64,000 bases of DNA from a virus. The translations under genes and the position numbers were made by a program. Under the pieces are notes generated by a model, which was not told where the DNA came from, did not search any database, and saw nothing but the letters and a program-made list of their open reading frames with translations. The DNA is taken from positions 1 through 64,000 of the IMG/VR virus record IMGVR_UViG_3300022932_000018, one strand, 5' to 3'. This document shows positions 8,016-17,696 of this stretch, in pieces; position 1 is the stretch's first letter; every line of letters starts with the position of its first letter.

Positions 8016-8645
8016 TTATTTTCTTCCGTAGTCTGCCGGGTTTTCACCGAAATTCTTGGTGTCCCAATTCAAAATACGGTTTGGATAGCTGTTGTTCTTC
8101 AACCATTCCTCTGCCTCTTGCAACCTGGTCAGCACATCCACATTCTCCGGTATATGCTCCAGTCTTGTCTTTGCTCTTTTGTTTCTGACCCACGCCCTTG
8201 CCGTAGTTCTGTCACTGTAAATCGGGCAACCTATTCCGTAATCGTGGCAGTGTTTCAGTGCATCTACTATGCCTAAAAATTCCGCGATGTTGTTTGTGCC
8301 GCCCGGGCAAATATCGGTTTCCAGTATCATCCTTTCATCGGGCATCGTGATAGCCTGCCATTCCATTTCATGCCTCTTGCTCGAGTAAGCGCCATCAACT
8401 ACGATGCAGGGGTACTCAATGTAGGCATTCATCTGCGACCTCACACTCCTAGTTGCCGGCGGCTTTTTCTGAATCCTGAATGGGGCTCCTGCGAATGCTA
8501 GTTCGGCCTGATGCTTGTTTGGATAGGATTTGAACTTGGCGCCTTTGAAACCATCAACCAGTGTTTTGCAGATTGCCCAGCTGTCAAAGACTCCTGTTCT
8601 TCGGCCTTGCCAGACGACGTAGAACTTTTTTTGTTTTTGCTTCAT
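8016..8645 (-). CDS. Ribonuclease HI with N-terminal viroplasmin-like domain
   Basis: Residues 8-51 (KFYVVWQGRRTGVFDSWAIC onwards) match the caulimovirus viroplasmin / RNase-H N-terminal hybrid-binding domain. The catalytic domain follows, with VVDGAYSS (Asp), NNIAEFLGIVDAL (Glu), IYSDRTTARAWV (Asp) and a terminal ENPADYGRK (Asp), giving a complete D-E-D-D set. It should cleave RNA in RNA-DNA hybrids, perhaps removing replication primers. It is the first gene of the far-left leftward block. Confidence 0.85.
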   Translation of the reverse strand: MKQKQKKFYVVWQGRRTGVFDSWAICKTLVDGFKGAKFKSYPNKHQAELAFAGAPFRIQKKPPATRSVRSQMNAYIEYPCIVVDGAYSSKRHEMEWQAITMPDERMILETDICPGGTNNIAEFLGIVDALKHCHDYGIGCPIYSDRTTARAWVRNKRAKTRLEHIPENVDVLTRLQEAEEWLKNNSYPNRILNWDTKNFGENPADYGRK

Positions 8646-8861
8646 TATACTTAATATACTATAAAGGTTATTACTTAAACATAGAATAGCAAACGGAGAG
8701 CGGAAGGGAGAGGCGTAGGTTTGCCATCCTCAATCAAACAAATGATCAAGGATGGAACGACGATGAACAGCACTACGTTTTCACGTTTAGTCTTCAACGT
8801 ACACAAGTCAGCATTTAGGTGCTTGTGCGTGGGAACAACTTTACGAACTCTAAACAATCCG
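8646..8861. other. Non-coding spacer with hairpin
   Basis: About 215 bases separate the small membrane-protein candidate from RNase HI. A hairpin CCATCCT...AGGATGG lies at about 8724-8755. A leftward frame of about 60 codons with a hydrophobic middle exists but has only a TTG start, so it is not called. Confidence 0.4.
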
Positions 8862-9113
8862 TCAGTTCTGGCTTCTCCCTTTGTTCTGCCATTGAGGTGT
8901 GAACTGAATCCCTCGGTCCCTCGACTCCTGACACTTACGCCCCGCGTTGTTACTCCCCGCCGGCATTTGATGTAGAAACATCAGTTCAATAAGTGCGAGC
9001 AATCCAAACGTCACCGGGCCAAATAGAAAAACCCGTAGACCTTGGAGGGCATCTACGGGCAGTTTCAGAAAAATCGCGGTCGTGCAACCAATACTGTTAA
9101 TCTGAACGTGCAT
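8862..9113 (-). CDS. Candidate small membrane protein (83 aa)
   Basis: A hydrophobic segment around residues 28-48 (VFLFGPVTFGLLALIELMF) would span the membrane, followed by a polar, basic tail. GGAGG lies 5 nt before the ATG, a strong Shine-Dalgarno sequence for this genome, and a TTTG-N19-TAGCTTTA promoter ends about 27 nt upstream. The doubt is that a terminator-like hairpin (9032-9059) lies inside the frame, so the locus may instead encode a short RNA. Confidence 0.45.
   Translation of the reverse strand: MHVQINSIGCTTAIFLKLPVDALQGLRVFLFGPVTFGLLALIELMFLHQMPAGSNNAGRKCQESRDRGIQFTPQWQNKGRSQN
9032..9059 (-). terminator. Leftward terminator-like hairpin with anti-SD loop
   Basis: Leftward, CCCGTAGA pairs perfectly with TCTACGGG and is followed by TTTTTC, a good intrinsic terminator. 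The loop contains CCTCCAAG, complementary to the CTTGGAGG that forms the ribosome-binding site at 9119-9126. It lies within the candidate 83-residue frame. Confidence 0.5.
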
Positions 9114-9140
9114 TCAGACCTCCAAGTATGAATTGCACTG

Positions 9141-9171
9141 TAAAGCTACAACTCTTTTCCAAACCACCAAA
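9141..9171 (-). promoter_or_regulatory. Host-type leftward promoter
   Basis: Reading leftwards, TTTG (9171-9168), a 19-nt spacer and TAGCTTTA (9148-9141) fit the Bacteroidota promoter pattern with one mismatch. The transcript would start near 9134 and run into the 83-codon frame. Confidence 0.4.
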
Positions 9172-9212
9172 TATTTTTTCTAATTTTACCTCGATACCAA
9201 AAATCACATCAA

Positions 9213-9512
9213 ATGAAATTCAAGACAAAGCCGGTAGAACTTGAGGCTATCCAGTGGACGGGCGAGAACTGGCCTGACGTACAGCGAGAGTTCATGCACG
9301 AAGACCGGCTGGTGTACGATGGCCGGCTATGGATTCGCGAAATCAGCGCCAGGGTTATGCGGAATGAAGAAGTCAATGTCGACGACTATCTGTTCTACGA
9401 CGAACGCCAGCAGCTGTGCCGCGCGTCCCTTCACGGCATACGGAGCAAATACGATCTGCAGACTGCCTTGGTTGCATCTGAACAACCAGAGGATATAACT
9501 GAAGTCGAGTGA
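9213..9512 (+). CDS. Hypothetical protein, first gene of the late operon (99 aa)
   Basis: Starts MKFKTKPVELEAIQWTGENW, a pattern seen in many small phage proteins in which EAIQWTG is the most recognisable part. Acidic and mainly beta-stranded. It overlaps the next gene by four bases. Function unknown. Confidence 0.65.
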   Translation: MKFKTKPVELEAIQWTGENWPDVQREFMHEDRLVYDGRLWIREISARVMRNEEVNVDDYLFYDERQQLCRASLHGIRSKYDLQTALVASEQPEDITEVE

Positions 9513-9754
9513 AGTGCCCGGAAACGGGAAAGACCAGGTTTGATAGAAAGCGCGATGCGCAGACGTTCATCAATACCCGGCCTCCTGAGCCCGTCCTGCG
9601 CATTTACCGTTGCCCTTCGTGCCAGACTTACCATGTAACGAAGAAGCATAAGCCAGAAGCCGTGCCTCGTATATTCCGCAATTACCAACTACAACATGCT
9701 GGGGAGTTCGCAAGATTCCTGGCAGAAAACAATCAAGATGGCGAAAGAAATTAA
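9509..9754 (+). CDS. Small zinc-finger-like protein (81 aa)
   Basis: Two Cys near the start and a CPSCQTYHVT motif near residues 35-44 suggest one zinc-ribbon-like site. The rest is basic. It lies between the first late gene and the terminase-associated gene, overlapping both. It could bind nucleic acid; no firm function. Confidence 0.55.
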   Translation: MKCPETGKTRFDRKRDAQTFINTRPPEPVLRIYRCPSCQTYHVTKKHKPEAVPRIFRNYQLQHAGEFARFLAENNQDGERN

Positions 9755-10325
9755 AGGCCAGATTTGGAAAGGCAAATGCACTGCCATGGCCATAGACCCG
9801 TACTATGGCGGGGAAATGATGAAGATGTGGAAGCAGTTAAAAGAGCTGGTTCCATCAACTGTGAGTAGCATGGTTGACCTCGACAAATACTTTCGCTACC
9901 TGGCTCTTTGTTTCGACCCGCACAGCCCGTTGGTGAAGGAGGTAGAGGAGTTGAAACGCCGGCGTAACATGGCTAAAAAAGAAGTCGGTTTTGTGGGCGA
10001 AGGTGATGTCTTGATTGAAATAAATTTCCTGAAGTTCACTCGCAGCCGACTATGGCAATTGATTTCGGTAAACGAGATACTGTTCGATTCTCACATGGAA
10101 CAACTGCTCACTCCTATCAGCGGCGACACAGAAGAAGAAAAGCTGAAGTGTGCTGAGAAGCAAGGGAAGCTACGTGTAGAGATGGCAAAAATAAACGAAG
10201 ACATAACCAAGTATCGCCGGCAGATGTTTGAGGGTGATGTTGTTCTTGACGAGGCTGCCACAGTAATGCCGGTAGATGCAGAGTCCATGGTTCGTTGGAA
10301 CAAAGCGAACCGCGTAGAGGAATAG
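9738..10325 (+). CDS. Hypothetical protein next to terminase (195 aa)
   Basis: Begins MAKEIKGQIWKGKCTAMAID, is almost entirely helical and ends in a charged coiled-coil-like segment. Its place directly before the large terminase gene (17-nt gap) makes a small-terminase or packaging-accessory role possible, but no DNA-binding motif is visible, so this is inference from position only. Confidence 0.55.
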   Translation: MAKEIKGQIWKGKCTAMAIDPYYGGEMMKMWKQLKELVPSTVSSMVDLDKYFRYLALCFDPHSPLVKEVEELKRRRNMAKKEVGFVGEGDVLIEINFLKFTRSRLWQLISVNEILFDSHMEQLLTPISGDTEEEKLKCAEKQGKLRVEMAKINEDITKYRRQMFEGDVVLDEAATVMPVDAESMVRWNKANRVEE

Positions 10326-10342
10326 TATATTTGCACTGAACT

Positions 10343-12550
10343 ATGTTTAGCCCAATAACTGTTGAAAAAGCGCGTGGCCAGGTCATAAACGTCCAGGGAT
10401 TGGAATGTCATTTGCCTGCACGCGGATGGATATGGAACCCTTTTATCGGCAACAAGCGTGCTGATGGGAGTTTTGAAGGGGACTGGTATCGCGCTCAACA
10501 CCCAAGTGTCCGGGGTGAAGGGACTACTGCAGGCGTATTCCGTCGGAGTACGGCAGAGTCAGAGAACTACTGGCAGCCAGATAGCCGGCTCTGGCTAAAG
10601 CAAAAGGACACTTTTGTTGAGGGCGAGTATTGGCGTTGGGAGCGGTGGGAGAAACAGCAGGAAGAAGAAAGAAAGAAAAAGCCCGATTACGAGCACCCAG
10701 AACTCCGGAAGTTCCACGAAACATTTGCCGGTAAGCCTGCACGCATTCAGACCTATGCAGACCTTGTGGCTTTCAAGACCGAGATGTGGCTCTACCGTCT
10801 ATCTGGATTCTGGTTTTCGAATAAAGGAGAAGCTACTTATATCACTGGTGCATACTGGTACTTCCTTTCTGTGTATCAGATGGATGTTGGCCTCCCCAAA
10901 TACAAAGAGATTGACCGGGATTATTTCTACTTCTGGCAGTATTGCCTGGAAGACCCGTTGTGCTATGGCATGATTGAAATGACGCGCCGACGTCTTGGTA
11001 AAAGTTATCGTTGTGGCGCCATCGGTCTGGAAATGACATCGCGTAATGACCAGTTCAATATGGGCATCCAGTCGAAGTCGGATGAAGATGCGAAGAAAGC
11101 ATTTAAGAAAACGGTAGTATCTCCATTCAGGAAGTTGCCGGCATTCTTTCAGCCGTTGTCGGACATCCCGCCATCCGGCAAGTCACCGACGTCAGCGCTC
11201 AAATTCCAGACCGGTAAAATGAGCACTGACGAAGACGAGCTGGAAAGCATGATCGACTTTGGCTCGTCCAGTACCGACTACTACGATGGTCAAAAACTGG
11301 GCTTCTACTACCACGATGAAATCGGTAAGACTAAGCTGGTTGACGTGTTCGAGAGGTGGGACACAGTGAAGATGTGTTTGGTGGATGACCGTTCAAGAAT
11401 AATAGGCAAGTCCATAAATACCACTACGGTGGAAGATATGGATAAGGGTGGTAAGCCGTTCCTTAAAATGTGGAAGGGGAGTGACCACAATAATCGCGGC
11501 GTAAACCGTGATGGCCGTCCGAATAAACAAACCAAGACAGGTCTTTACAGATTCTTCACACCAGCACAAAATACAATCTTCATTGACAAGTGGGGCAGGC
11601 ATGATCCGGTAAAAGGACTGCAGAAGATTGCTGATGATATTGATGCTCTCGATGGTGACCAGCGTGCAATTTCTCGCTACAAGCACAAGATGCCGACGTG
11701 TGAACGCGATGCCTTCCAGGCGGATGCTGACACCTGCGTAATGAGCCAGCCGGTCAAGATAAATGAAAGACTGACTGAGCTTACCTTATTGCAGACTCCT
11801 GTGTACCGTGTTGGCAATTTCCGGTGGAAAGACGGAGTCGTAGATAGCGAGGTTGAGTTTGTTGAAATGAACAACGGCAAGTTCATGGTGTGCGAACTTC
11901 CTATACCTGACCGGCGGAATAAGTTCCGCATGCGAAACCGCTCCAAGTGGCCTGACAATACGGATATGTACCTTGCGGGTATTGACCCCTTCGACTTCGC
12001 GCTGGTAAAAGCGGAGGACGAAAAGAAAATGTCAAAGGGTTCGCTCTGCATAAAGCGTCTTCCTCACCCAGCGCATGATTCTAATTTTGAGAATGGCCCT
12101 GTTTGTCTTTATCTGAACCGTCCAAGCAATCCAGAAATATTTTATGAAGACTGCCTGATGGCCCTGTTCTTCTATGGCGCAATGTCGCTTACGGAAAACA
12201 ACAAGGCAAACATATTCAACTACTTTGAAGACCGAGGCTACATTGAATACATGGCCTGGTACAAGGGGGAGCGCCGTGGTGTAACGAACACCGCGAACTC
12301 CCGAGGTGGTGGGGTCAATGGGCACATTGCTGCTATTACTGACGTATTTTTGTGCAATCACCTAGAAACAGTTGTCTTCCCCATTTTGCTTGAGCAGTGG
12401 TTGGCGTTCAACCCGCAAGCAACGACAGAATATGATGCTGCCATGGCGTTCGGGTATGCAGAAATGCTTGTAAAAGACCCAAAGTTTAAGCCGGCAGACC
12501 CATCAAAGAGCCTTCCAAAAATCAGTGATTTTATAAGCTGGTACAAATAA
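10343..12550 (+). CDS. terL: Terminase large subunit
   Basis: A 735-residue packaging motor. A degenerate Walker A segment, TRRRLGKSYRCG, lies near residue 216 and a Walker B element, FYYHDEIGKT, near 320. The C-terminal nuclease half shows LAGIDPFDFALVK (first Asp), FYEDCLMALFFYGA (Glu) and ITDVFLCNH (last Asp), the RNase-H-like acidic set. It cuts concatemeric DNA and pumps it into the prohead using ATP. The length exceeds typical TerL (450-600 aa) because of an extended N-terminal region, as in large Bacteroidota podovirus-like phages. Portal follows. Confidence 0.85.
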   Translation: MFSPITVEKARGQVINVQGLECHLPARGWIWNPFIGNKRADGSFEGDWYRAQHPSVRGEGTTAGVFRRSTAESENYWQPDSRLWLKQKDTFVEGEYWRWERWEKQQEEERKKKPDYEHPELRKFHETFAGKPARIQTYADLVAFKTEMWLYRLSGFWFSNKGEATYITGAYWYFLSVYQMDVGLPKYKEIDRDYFYFWQYCLEDPLCYGMIEMTRRRLGKSYRCGAIGLEMTSRNDQFNMGIQSKSDEDAKKAFKKTVVSPFRKLPAFFQPLSDIPPSGKSPTSALKFQTGKMSTDEDELESMIDFGSSSTDYYDGQKLGFYYHDEIGKTKLVDVFERWDTVKMCLVDDRSRIIGKSINTTTVEDMDKGGKPFLKMWKGSDHNNRGVNRDGRPNKQTKTGLYRFFTPAQNTIFIDKWGRHDPVKGLQKIADDIDALDGDQRAISRYKHKMPTCERDAFQADADTCVMSQPVKINERLTELTLLQTPVYRVGNFRWKDGVVDSEVEFVEMNNGKFMVCELPIPDRRNKFRMRNRSKWPDNTDMYLAGIDPFDFALVKAEDEKKMSKGSLCIKRLPHPAHDSNFENGPVCLYLNRPSNPEIFYEDCLMALFFYGAMSLTENNKANIFNYFEDRGYIEYMAWYKGERRGVTNTANSRGGGVNGHIAAITDVFLCNHLETVVFPILLEQWLAFNPQATTEYDAAMAFGYAEMLVKDPKFKPADPSKSLPKISDFISWYK

Positions 12551-12561
12551 TCCGACTCCGA

Positions 12562-12571
12562 CCGTAATATA
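12562..12571 (+). promoter_or_regulatory. Late promoter motif, portal
   Basis: CCGTAATATA, 28 nt before the portal ATG. Preceded by GA as in the copy at 15166. Member of the eight-copy CGTAnTAT set. Confidence 0.5.
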
Positions 12572-12599
12572 TTCCAATCCATAACCGGTACAAGATTCC

Positions 12600-15152
12600 A
12601 TGGCAGATACTAACTACTCTTTCCCCAAAGAGAATGAAAACCCGAAGGTTAAAGCTAAAAAGCCATGGCTTCTTCAGTTCGTGAAAGCCGCTGTGTACAC
12701 TTCCGGCCGGTTCAATGAGAAAGCAATTGGTGCTGTCAGTGCCAGTCGCTACAACATGATCACGCGCTATGTATTGGCTGAACAGGATACGACACAATAC
12801 AAGAAGATGTTGTCCCGCAGCCAGGATGCTTCATCTGTGAAGCTGGCTGTTGACTGGACTCCGCGATCCTTTGCCTACAAGCTGCGTCGGGTGGCTGTTG
12901 AAAGAGTGCTTGATTCTGGCTACGATATTATCATCAACCCTATTGACCCACTGGCACAGACGGAGCTTCGTCGTGAACTGTCTACGGCAAAGGCAAAGGC
13001 ACTTCTTCGTGAAGCTGCTGCCGGCGACCCTGAACTGATGCAGTCGCCTGCCTTGCGGCCGAAGGAAGGGGAGCCAGAAGACCTGGCTGGCGTTGAGATA
13101 AGTGAGCTGGGCGCCCGGCACCGGACGGCAATGGAAGCGGAGATGGTTGTCGAGTCTGTGTTTAATCAGAACGACTATGCAGGCCAGCGCCGCAGCCATG
13201 TGAGTGACCTCTTTGACTTTGGTGTTACCGCCTCAAAGGATAGCACCGAGGGTTACTATGTTGGTGTGCGTCGCTGTGACCCACGCATGCTACTTCTCTC
13301 CCACTGCCGCTATCCAGATTTTAGCGACCTGAAGTATGTTGGCGAAGTGATGGAAGTTCCGGTAAGCCAGCTGGAGGCCATGGGCTGCGGTGAGATTTCT
13401 CAGGAAGACATCGACGGCCTCTACAAGAATATATTGTCAATGGCCTTTGACCCTAGTAATATATTGAAGTTCAACGTTGGCCAGTATGACAACGCTGCCG
13501 ACTTCTCAGCACGGGGCAAAGTGTTCGTCGTTGACCTGGAGTTAAAGACCACCGATGTTATCCGTCGGGAAGACCGCAAGAGCGGTGCCGGCAATCCTAT
13601 TTACGATAAAGTAGAGTACGAAGAAAAAGAAACTGAAAGAAAGAAAATAAAGGACATTCCGGTTCAGCGTATCTACCGCTGCAAGTGGGTTGTTGGCACT
13701 GATATTCTTTTCGATTACGGCCTTGCCAGAAACCAGAAGCGCGACCCAAAGAACAAAGCCTGTGCTCAGTTCTCGTTCCACATAGCGACGTCAGAGTTTT
13801 CTGATATGCGTGCCTACTCCCGGATGGAAAGTCTGATACCGTATATCAACGCGGCTCAGATAATGGTGTACAAGATTGAGGACACCTTGCAGCGTGGACA
13901 CACTGGCGGTTATGCGTTCGACCTTGATGCTTTGGAAGATATTGCCATCGGCGCGGCCGGTGGTGATGCAATGTCGCCGAAAGACCTGATTGATATGTTC
14001 ATGGACTCCAACGTGATTGTGAGCCGGAGCAAGGGCGGTCCTTATGGTGGCGGCAAGCAGAATGGCAATGGTCAGGTAGCGACGTGGATTGATGGCTTCA
14101 CCGGTAAGGAACTGGTACAGTATTGGGACCAGCTCCGAAGCAACATCCAAATGATGAAGGACACGCTCGGACTCAACGACGTGACCGACGGTTCTACTCC
14201 CAATTCAAAGAATCTGACTTCTACTACCGAGGCTGCCATCAACGGGACAAACAATGCGCTTGGCGACCTGTACTATGGCATTCAGGCATTGGAGAAAGCG
14301 CTGGCTGAATCCGTTGTTATACGCTCTCAGGATATTATACGGGATGGGAAAGGTGAAGCCTTTGCCGGCATCCTCGGTTCGGGAAGCGTGAAGTGGATAA
14401 AGGGAGTTCCGGATATCGACAAGTACACCTATGGTGTTGTTGTTGTGCCGCAACCTTCCCGTGATGAAGAACTATTGTTCCAACAGGATATGACGGAGGC
14501 TATGCAGTTGGGTATGATCACGATTGCCGACAAGCTGTTTATCCGCAATATCAAAAACCTCAAGCAGAAGCAGGATTATCTCGCCTACAAGGTCCGCAAG
14601 AACCAGGAGAAAGCTCAGCAGAATGCACTTCAGCAGCAGCAGCAAACCGGCCAAATCCAGCAGCAGTCTGCCCAGATGACTGCCCAGCTCAAGCTGCAGG
14701 AAATCCAGGCAGATGCAGAAGCGAAGAAGGATATCGCTACCCATCAGCATGCACTGAATATGGAAGAAGAAGTGACAAAGGGCAACTACCTGTTGGAAGC
14801 AAAGCGTATCGACGCTACCGGCCGCGTGGAGTCAGCAGACCTGCAGGCGCAAGGGCGCTCTACCGACAACCTCCGCAACAACCTGACCAATCTTGCGAAA
14901 GAAGGGATGGAAGACAAAGCTGCTATTCTTCAAACATCAGACTTAGAATCAGAAGTTGAACCGCTTACCGATGCAAATACGCCGCTCCAAATCACCATGC
15001 CGCAATTCCAGGGTTTCTCGTTCCTTCAACCGCCAGCACCGACACAGCCACAAGGGCAGCAGCCGATGTTACCGGAGCAAGGCATGGAAGGAATGATGGC
15101 TATGCAGGGTGGTGAAGAAAATATGTTGCCTGAAATGCAGATGCAACAGTAA
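12600..15152 (+). CDS. Portal protein
   Basis: The 850-residue product sits between terminase and the scaffold and capsid genes, the fixed portal position. It contains the helical, charged core typical of large portal proteins (a long segment around RMESLIPYINAAQIMVYKIE) and a C-terminal third that is Gln-rich and coiled-coil-like, reaching into a Met/Gln-rich tail. Twelve copies would form the DNA gate at one capsid vertex. I rely on gene order and overall architecture; no short diagnostic motif exists. Confidence 0.75.
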   Translation: MADTNYSFPKENENPKVKAKKPWLLQFVKAAVYTSGRFNEKAIGAVSASRYNMITRYVLAEQDTTQYKKMLSRSQDASSVKLAVDWTPRSFAYKLRRVAVERVLDSGYDIIINPIDPLAQTELRRELSTAKAKALLREAAAGDPELMQSPALRPKEGEPEDLAGVEISELGARHRTAMEAEMVVESVFNQNDYAGQRRSHVSDLFDFGVTASKDSTEGYYVGVRRCDPRMLLLSHCRYPDFSDLKYVGEVMEVPVSQLEAMGCGEISQEDIDGLYKNILSMAFDPSNILKFNVGQYDNAADFSARGKVFVVDLELKTTDVIRREDRKSGAGNPIYDKVEYEEKETERKKIKDIPVQRIYRCKWVVGTDILFDYGLARNQKRDPKNKACAQFSFHIATSEFSDMRAYSRMESLIPYINAAQIMVYKIEDTLQRGHTGGYAFDLDALEDIAIGAAGGDAMSPKDLIDMFMDSNVIVSRSKGGPYGGGKQNGNGQVATWIDGFTGKELVQYWDQLRSNIQMMKDTLGLNDVTDGSTPNSKNLTSTTEAAINGTNNALGDLYYGIQALEKALAESVVIRSQDIIRDGKGEAFAGILGSGSVKWIKGVPDIDKYTYGVVVVPQPSRDEELLFQQDMTEAMQLGMITIADKLFIRNIKNLKQKQDYLAYKVRKNQEKAQQNALQQQQQTGQIQQQSAQMTAQLKLQEIQADAEAKKDIATHQHALNMEEEVTKGNYLLEAKRIDATGRVESADLQAQGRSTDNLRNNLTNLAKEGMEDKAAILQTSDLESEVEPLTDANTPLQITMPQFQGFSFLQPPAPTQPQGQQPMLPEQGMEGMMAMQGGEENMLPEMQMQQ

Positions 15153-15165
15153 CTTTACAACTTGA

Positions 15166-15175
15166 CCGTAATATA
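15166..15175 (+). promoter_or_regulatory. Late promoter motif, scaffold/capsid
   Basis: CCGTAATATA, 21 nt before the scaffold ATG. Twelve bases (GACCGTAATATA) are identical to the copy before the portal gene. Confidence 0.5.
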
Positions 15176-15196
15176 ATCTGATACCAAATCTATATC

Positions 15197-16249
15197 ATGG
15201 AACCAGAAATTAAATGGGGAGGCGATAGCGATGTTGCCATTGACCCAGCACACGAAGCACCGGCTGAAACACCGACCGAGCAGCCAGCTCCAGAAGTGCC
15301 CGCTGTAGAACCTGCACCCGCAGTTGTCGAACCGGCAGCACCGGTTGTAGAAACTCCTGCTACTCCGGAAGTCCCAGCGCCGGCGGTAGCCGCTCCTGCA
15401 GTGGAACCAGCGCAGCCAGCACCAGCAGCCGCGCCTGCACAACCTGTTGACTCTTTTGCTGCCCTCGGCATCCCAAATGACGAGTATCACCAAAAGCTGA
15501 TTGAGGCTGCGAAGACCGGCGACCTGCAGAACTTCATTAAGTCACAGGCGGTAGATTACAAAAGCATGACAGCGCAGGAAATCCTGCGTGAAGATATTCG
15601 CAGAGGCCTGCCTGACCTTTCAGAAGCTCAGGTTGAACGCCTCTTGCAAAAGGAGCTCGATTCTAAATATCAGCAAGGGGACTATGATGATGACGATGTA
15701 GCCATCGGTGTGAAACGTATGGAGCGGGATGCCAATAAAATCCGGGAGGGATTTATTGCTGAACAACTCGCATACAAAGCACCGCAGATTACAGACCCAT
15801 CCATAGCTTTTCAGGAGCAAATGCAAGCTCAGCAACAGCAGATGGAGCAAGAAAAAGCCGCTTTCCAGCAGCGTGTTGAAAACGACCCAGGATACAAACA
15901 GTTCGGGACGAACCGTGTAGTAGAATTGGGTAGTGGTGACGACAAGTTTAACTATGCCGTCCGCGACAACGTTGATGTGATGGGGCAAACGATGGACATC
16001 AACAAGTTTGTGTCCAACTTCCTTGACCCGGACGGGCAGGGTGTTCCACAGTTTAATCTGAAGAAATGGCTTGGTGTACTGGCCTATGCCAACAATCCGG
16101 CTGCCTTTGAAAAGGCGCTGATTGACCATGGCCGCACCCTTGGCACCAAGAATGCTGATGCGGAACTGCGCAATCCTGATAGTGTTGTTGCCGGTATCAA
16201 GCCAGCGACGACCGACCCGAATGCTATTAAGTGGAAAGCATCCAACTAA
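15197..16249 (+). CDS. Scaffolding-like protein with Pro/Ala-rich N-terminus
   Basis: A 350-residue acidic protein. Residues 15-92 are a low-complexity run of Pro, Ala, Val and Glu. A helical region with a Gln-rich coiled coil (near 205-225) follows, then a more globular C-terminus. Position directly before the major capsid gene, acidity and helical content are typical of phage scaffolds. A protease domain is not evident. Likely lost from the mature head; this is inference from context. Confidence 0.6.
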   Translation: MEPEIKWGGDSDVAIDPAHEAPAETPTEQPAPEVPAVEPAPAVVEPAAPVVETPATPEVPAPAVAAPAVEPAQPAPAAAPAQPVDSFAALGIPNDEYHQKLIEAAKTGDLQNFIKSQAVDYKSMTAQEILREDIRRGLPDLSEAQVERLLQKELDSKYQQGDYDDDDVAIGVKRMERDANKIREGFIAEQLAYKAPQITDPSIAFQEQMQAQQQQMEQEKAAFQQRVENDPGYKQFGTNRVVELGSGDDKFNYAVRDNVDVMGQTMDINKFVSNFLDPDGQGVPQFNLKKWLGVLAYANNPAAFEKALIDHGRTLGTKNADAELRNPDSVVAGIKPATTDPNAIKWKASN

Positions 16250-16271
16250 ACCGAAAAACTAACTCAACACC

Positions 16272-17618
16272 ATGCCACAAGGTACATTTACTGGTAACTA
16301 CGCAGGCGTCCCATCGCTGCTCTACCAACCCGACATCCGCAAAGAGCTTATCAAGCGCTACCAGGATGATGACTTCGTCAACTTCCTCGACAAGACCGGT
16401 GCGTGGACAAAGAAGACTGACGACAAGTTCGTTACGGCCTTTGATAGTCCGCTGAACATCGTTGTTGACACCACTGGTGCGACAGTAACCAACTCCGGCA
16501 CTGCGACCGTGACTGTGACAAACCTGCAGGGCGCCAACGCCAACCAGCTTATCGTTGGTAAGATGGTGATGTTCCCCAACGGCCTGCAAGGTCGTGTACA
16601 GACTGTTACAACTACCACGCTGGCAAACGATACGGTAACCATCCGTAGCACTGCAGCCGGCAATCCGAACCTGACCCTCGTTGCAGGTGGCATCCTCGTT
16701 CCTTACTCCAACCACCAGGAAGAAGGCTCCCTGCAGCCAGCTCCTGAAATCTGGCCACTGACTACCCTGACCCAGCTGATCGGTATCTTCCGTAAGACTG
16801 GCGGTATCACCGACGTAGCCCGTGCCCGTAACAACGGCTCTTTCCGTCTGGAAATTGGTGGCAAAGAAGCAATGGGTTCATGGCAGGCTGTTCGCACCCT
16901 GATGTCCCACCGTGCTGACATCGGCTATGGTTTGCTGATGGACGAAATCACTGACCCGAACTTCACCAATACCACTCCGACTGTTGTTGGTGCCCAGGGC
17001 TCCGGTGTTCAGTTTGGCCGTGGTCTTGTACCAACCATCCGTGACTTCGGCTGGAACTACAGTCTGACTACCCTCGGTACGCCTACCTTGGCTGACCTCG
17101 AAGGTATCACCAACCTTATCACCGCTGTTCGTGGCGCTGACGAATACATGTTGGTAGGCTCCCGTGCCGCTGTTGCACGTATGAGCTCCTTCTTCAAGAA
17201 CCTCGGTTCTGCCGGCCTGACATCTGTACGCATGATGGTCAATGGTCGTGAAGTTGACCTGACCGTGGAAGAGTTCACCTTTGGTGGCCGCACTTTCCGC
17301 ATGGCAGCCTGGAACACCTTCGACAACCAGCAAGTGCTGCTGACTTCGAATGCTGTTTCCAAGACCCTGTATGCAATCCCTTACGGTACTGCCCACGTTT
17401 ACTCCGGTGGCGGCAAGGATGTACCTTACATGGGTGTTGGCTACCTGCCAGTGATTCACCCTGGTGATGGTACTGAAAAGCAAGCCGAGGTTCACCTTGG
17501 TGCCCTGGCTGTAAATCCTACAAGCGGCACTGCCCGTGAGGATTGGGTTTACGAAACCATGTGTGCGCTTGACATTGCCAACCCTTATATGTTTGGCAGC
17601 ATCCGCGTCCTCGCATAA
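16272..17618 (+). CDS. Major capsid protein
   Basis: A 448-residue protein after scaffold and before connectors, of normal size for an HK97-fold capsid subunit. It begins MPQGTFTGNYAGVPSLLYQP, has an early charged helix (the expected N-arm/E-loop region) and a beta-rich, Gly/Thr-rich remainder. It has its own terminator-like hairpin downstream (17628-17655), in line with very high expression. Assignment rests on position, size and composition. Confidence 0.75.
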   Translation: MPQGTFTGNYAGVPSLLYQPDIRKELIKRYQDDDFVNFLDKTGAWTKKTDDKFVTAFDSPLNIVVDTTGATVTNSGTATVTVTNLQGANANQLIVGKMVMFPNGLQGRVQTVTTTTLANDTVTIRSTAAGNPNLTLVAGGILVPYSNHQEEGSLQPAPEIWPLTTLTQLIGIFRKTGGITDVARARNNGSFRLEIGGKEAMGSWQAVRTLMSHRADIGYGLLMDEITDPNFTNTTPTVVGAQGSGVQFGRGLVPTIRDFGWNYSLTTLGTPTLADLEGITNLITAVRGADEYMLVGSRAAVARMSSFFKNLGSAGLTSVRMMVNGREVDLTVEEFTFGGRTFRMAAWNTFDNQQVLLTSNAVSKTLYAIPYGTAHVYSGGGKDVPYMGVGYLPVIHPGDGTEKQAEVHLGALAVNPTSGTAREDWVYETMCALDIANPYMFGSIRVLA

Positions 17619-17627
17619 ACCAACTGG

Positions 17628-17655
17628 TAGCCGCCCTGTCTTGATGGGGCGGCTA
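17628..17655 (+). terminator. Hairpin terminator after the capsid gene
   Basis: TAGCCGCCC pairs perfectly with GGGCGGCTA (9 bp), followed by TTATTTAC. Probably partial, allowing high capsid and lower downstream expression. Confidence 0.6.
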
Positions 17656-17696
17656 TTATTTACTTCGTTTACCAACAAAAACACCATCATACCAAA

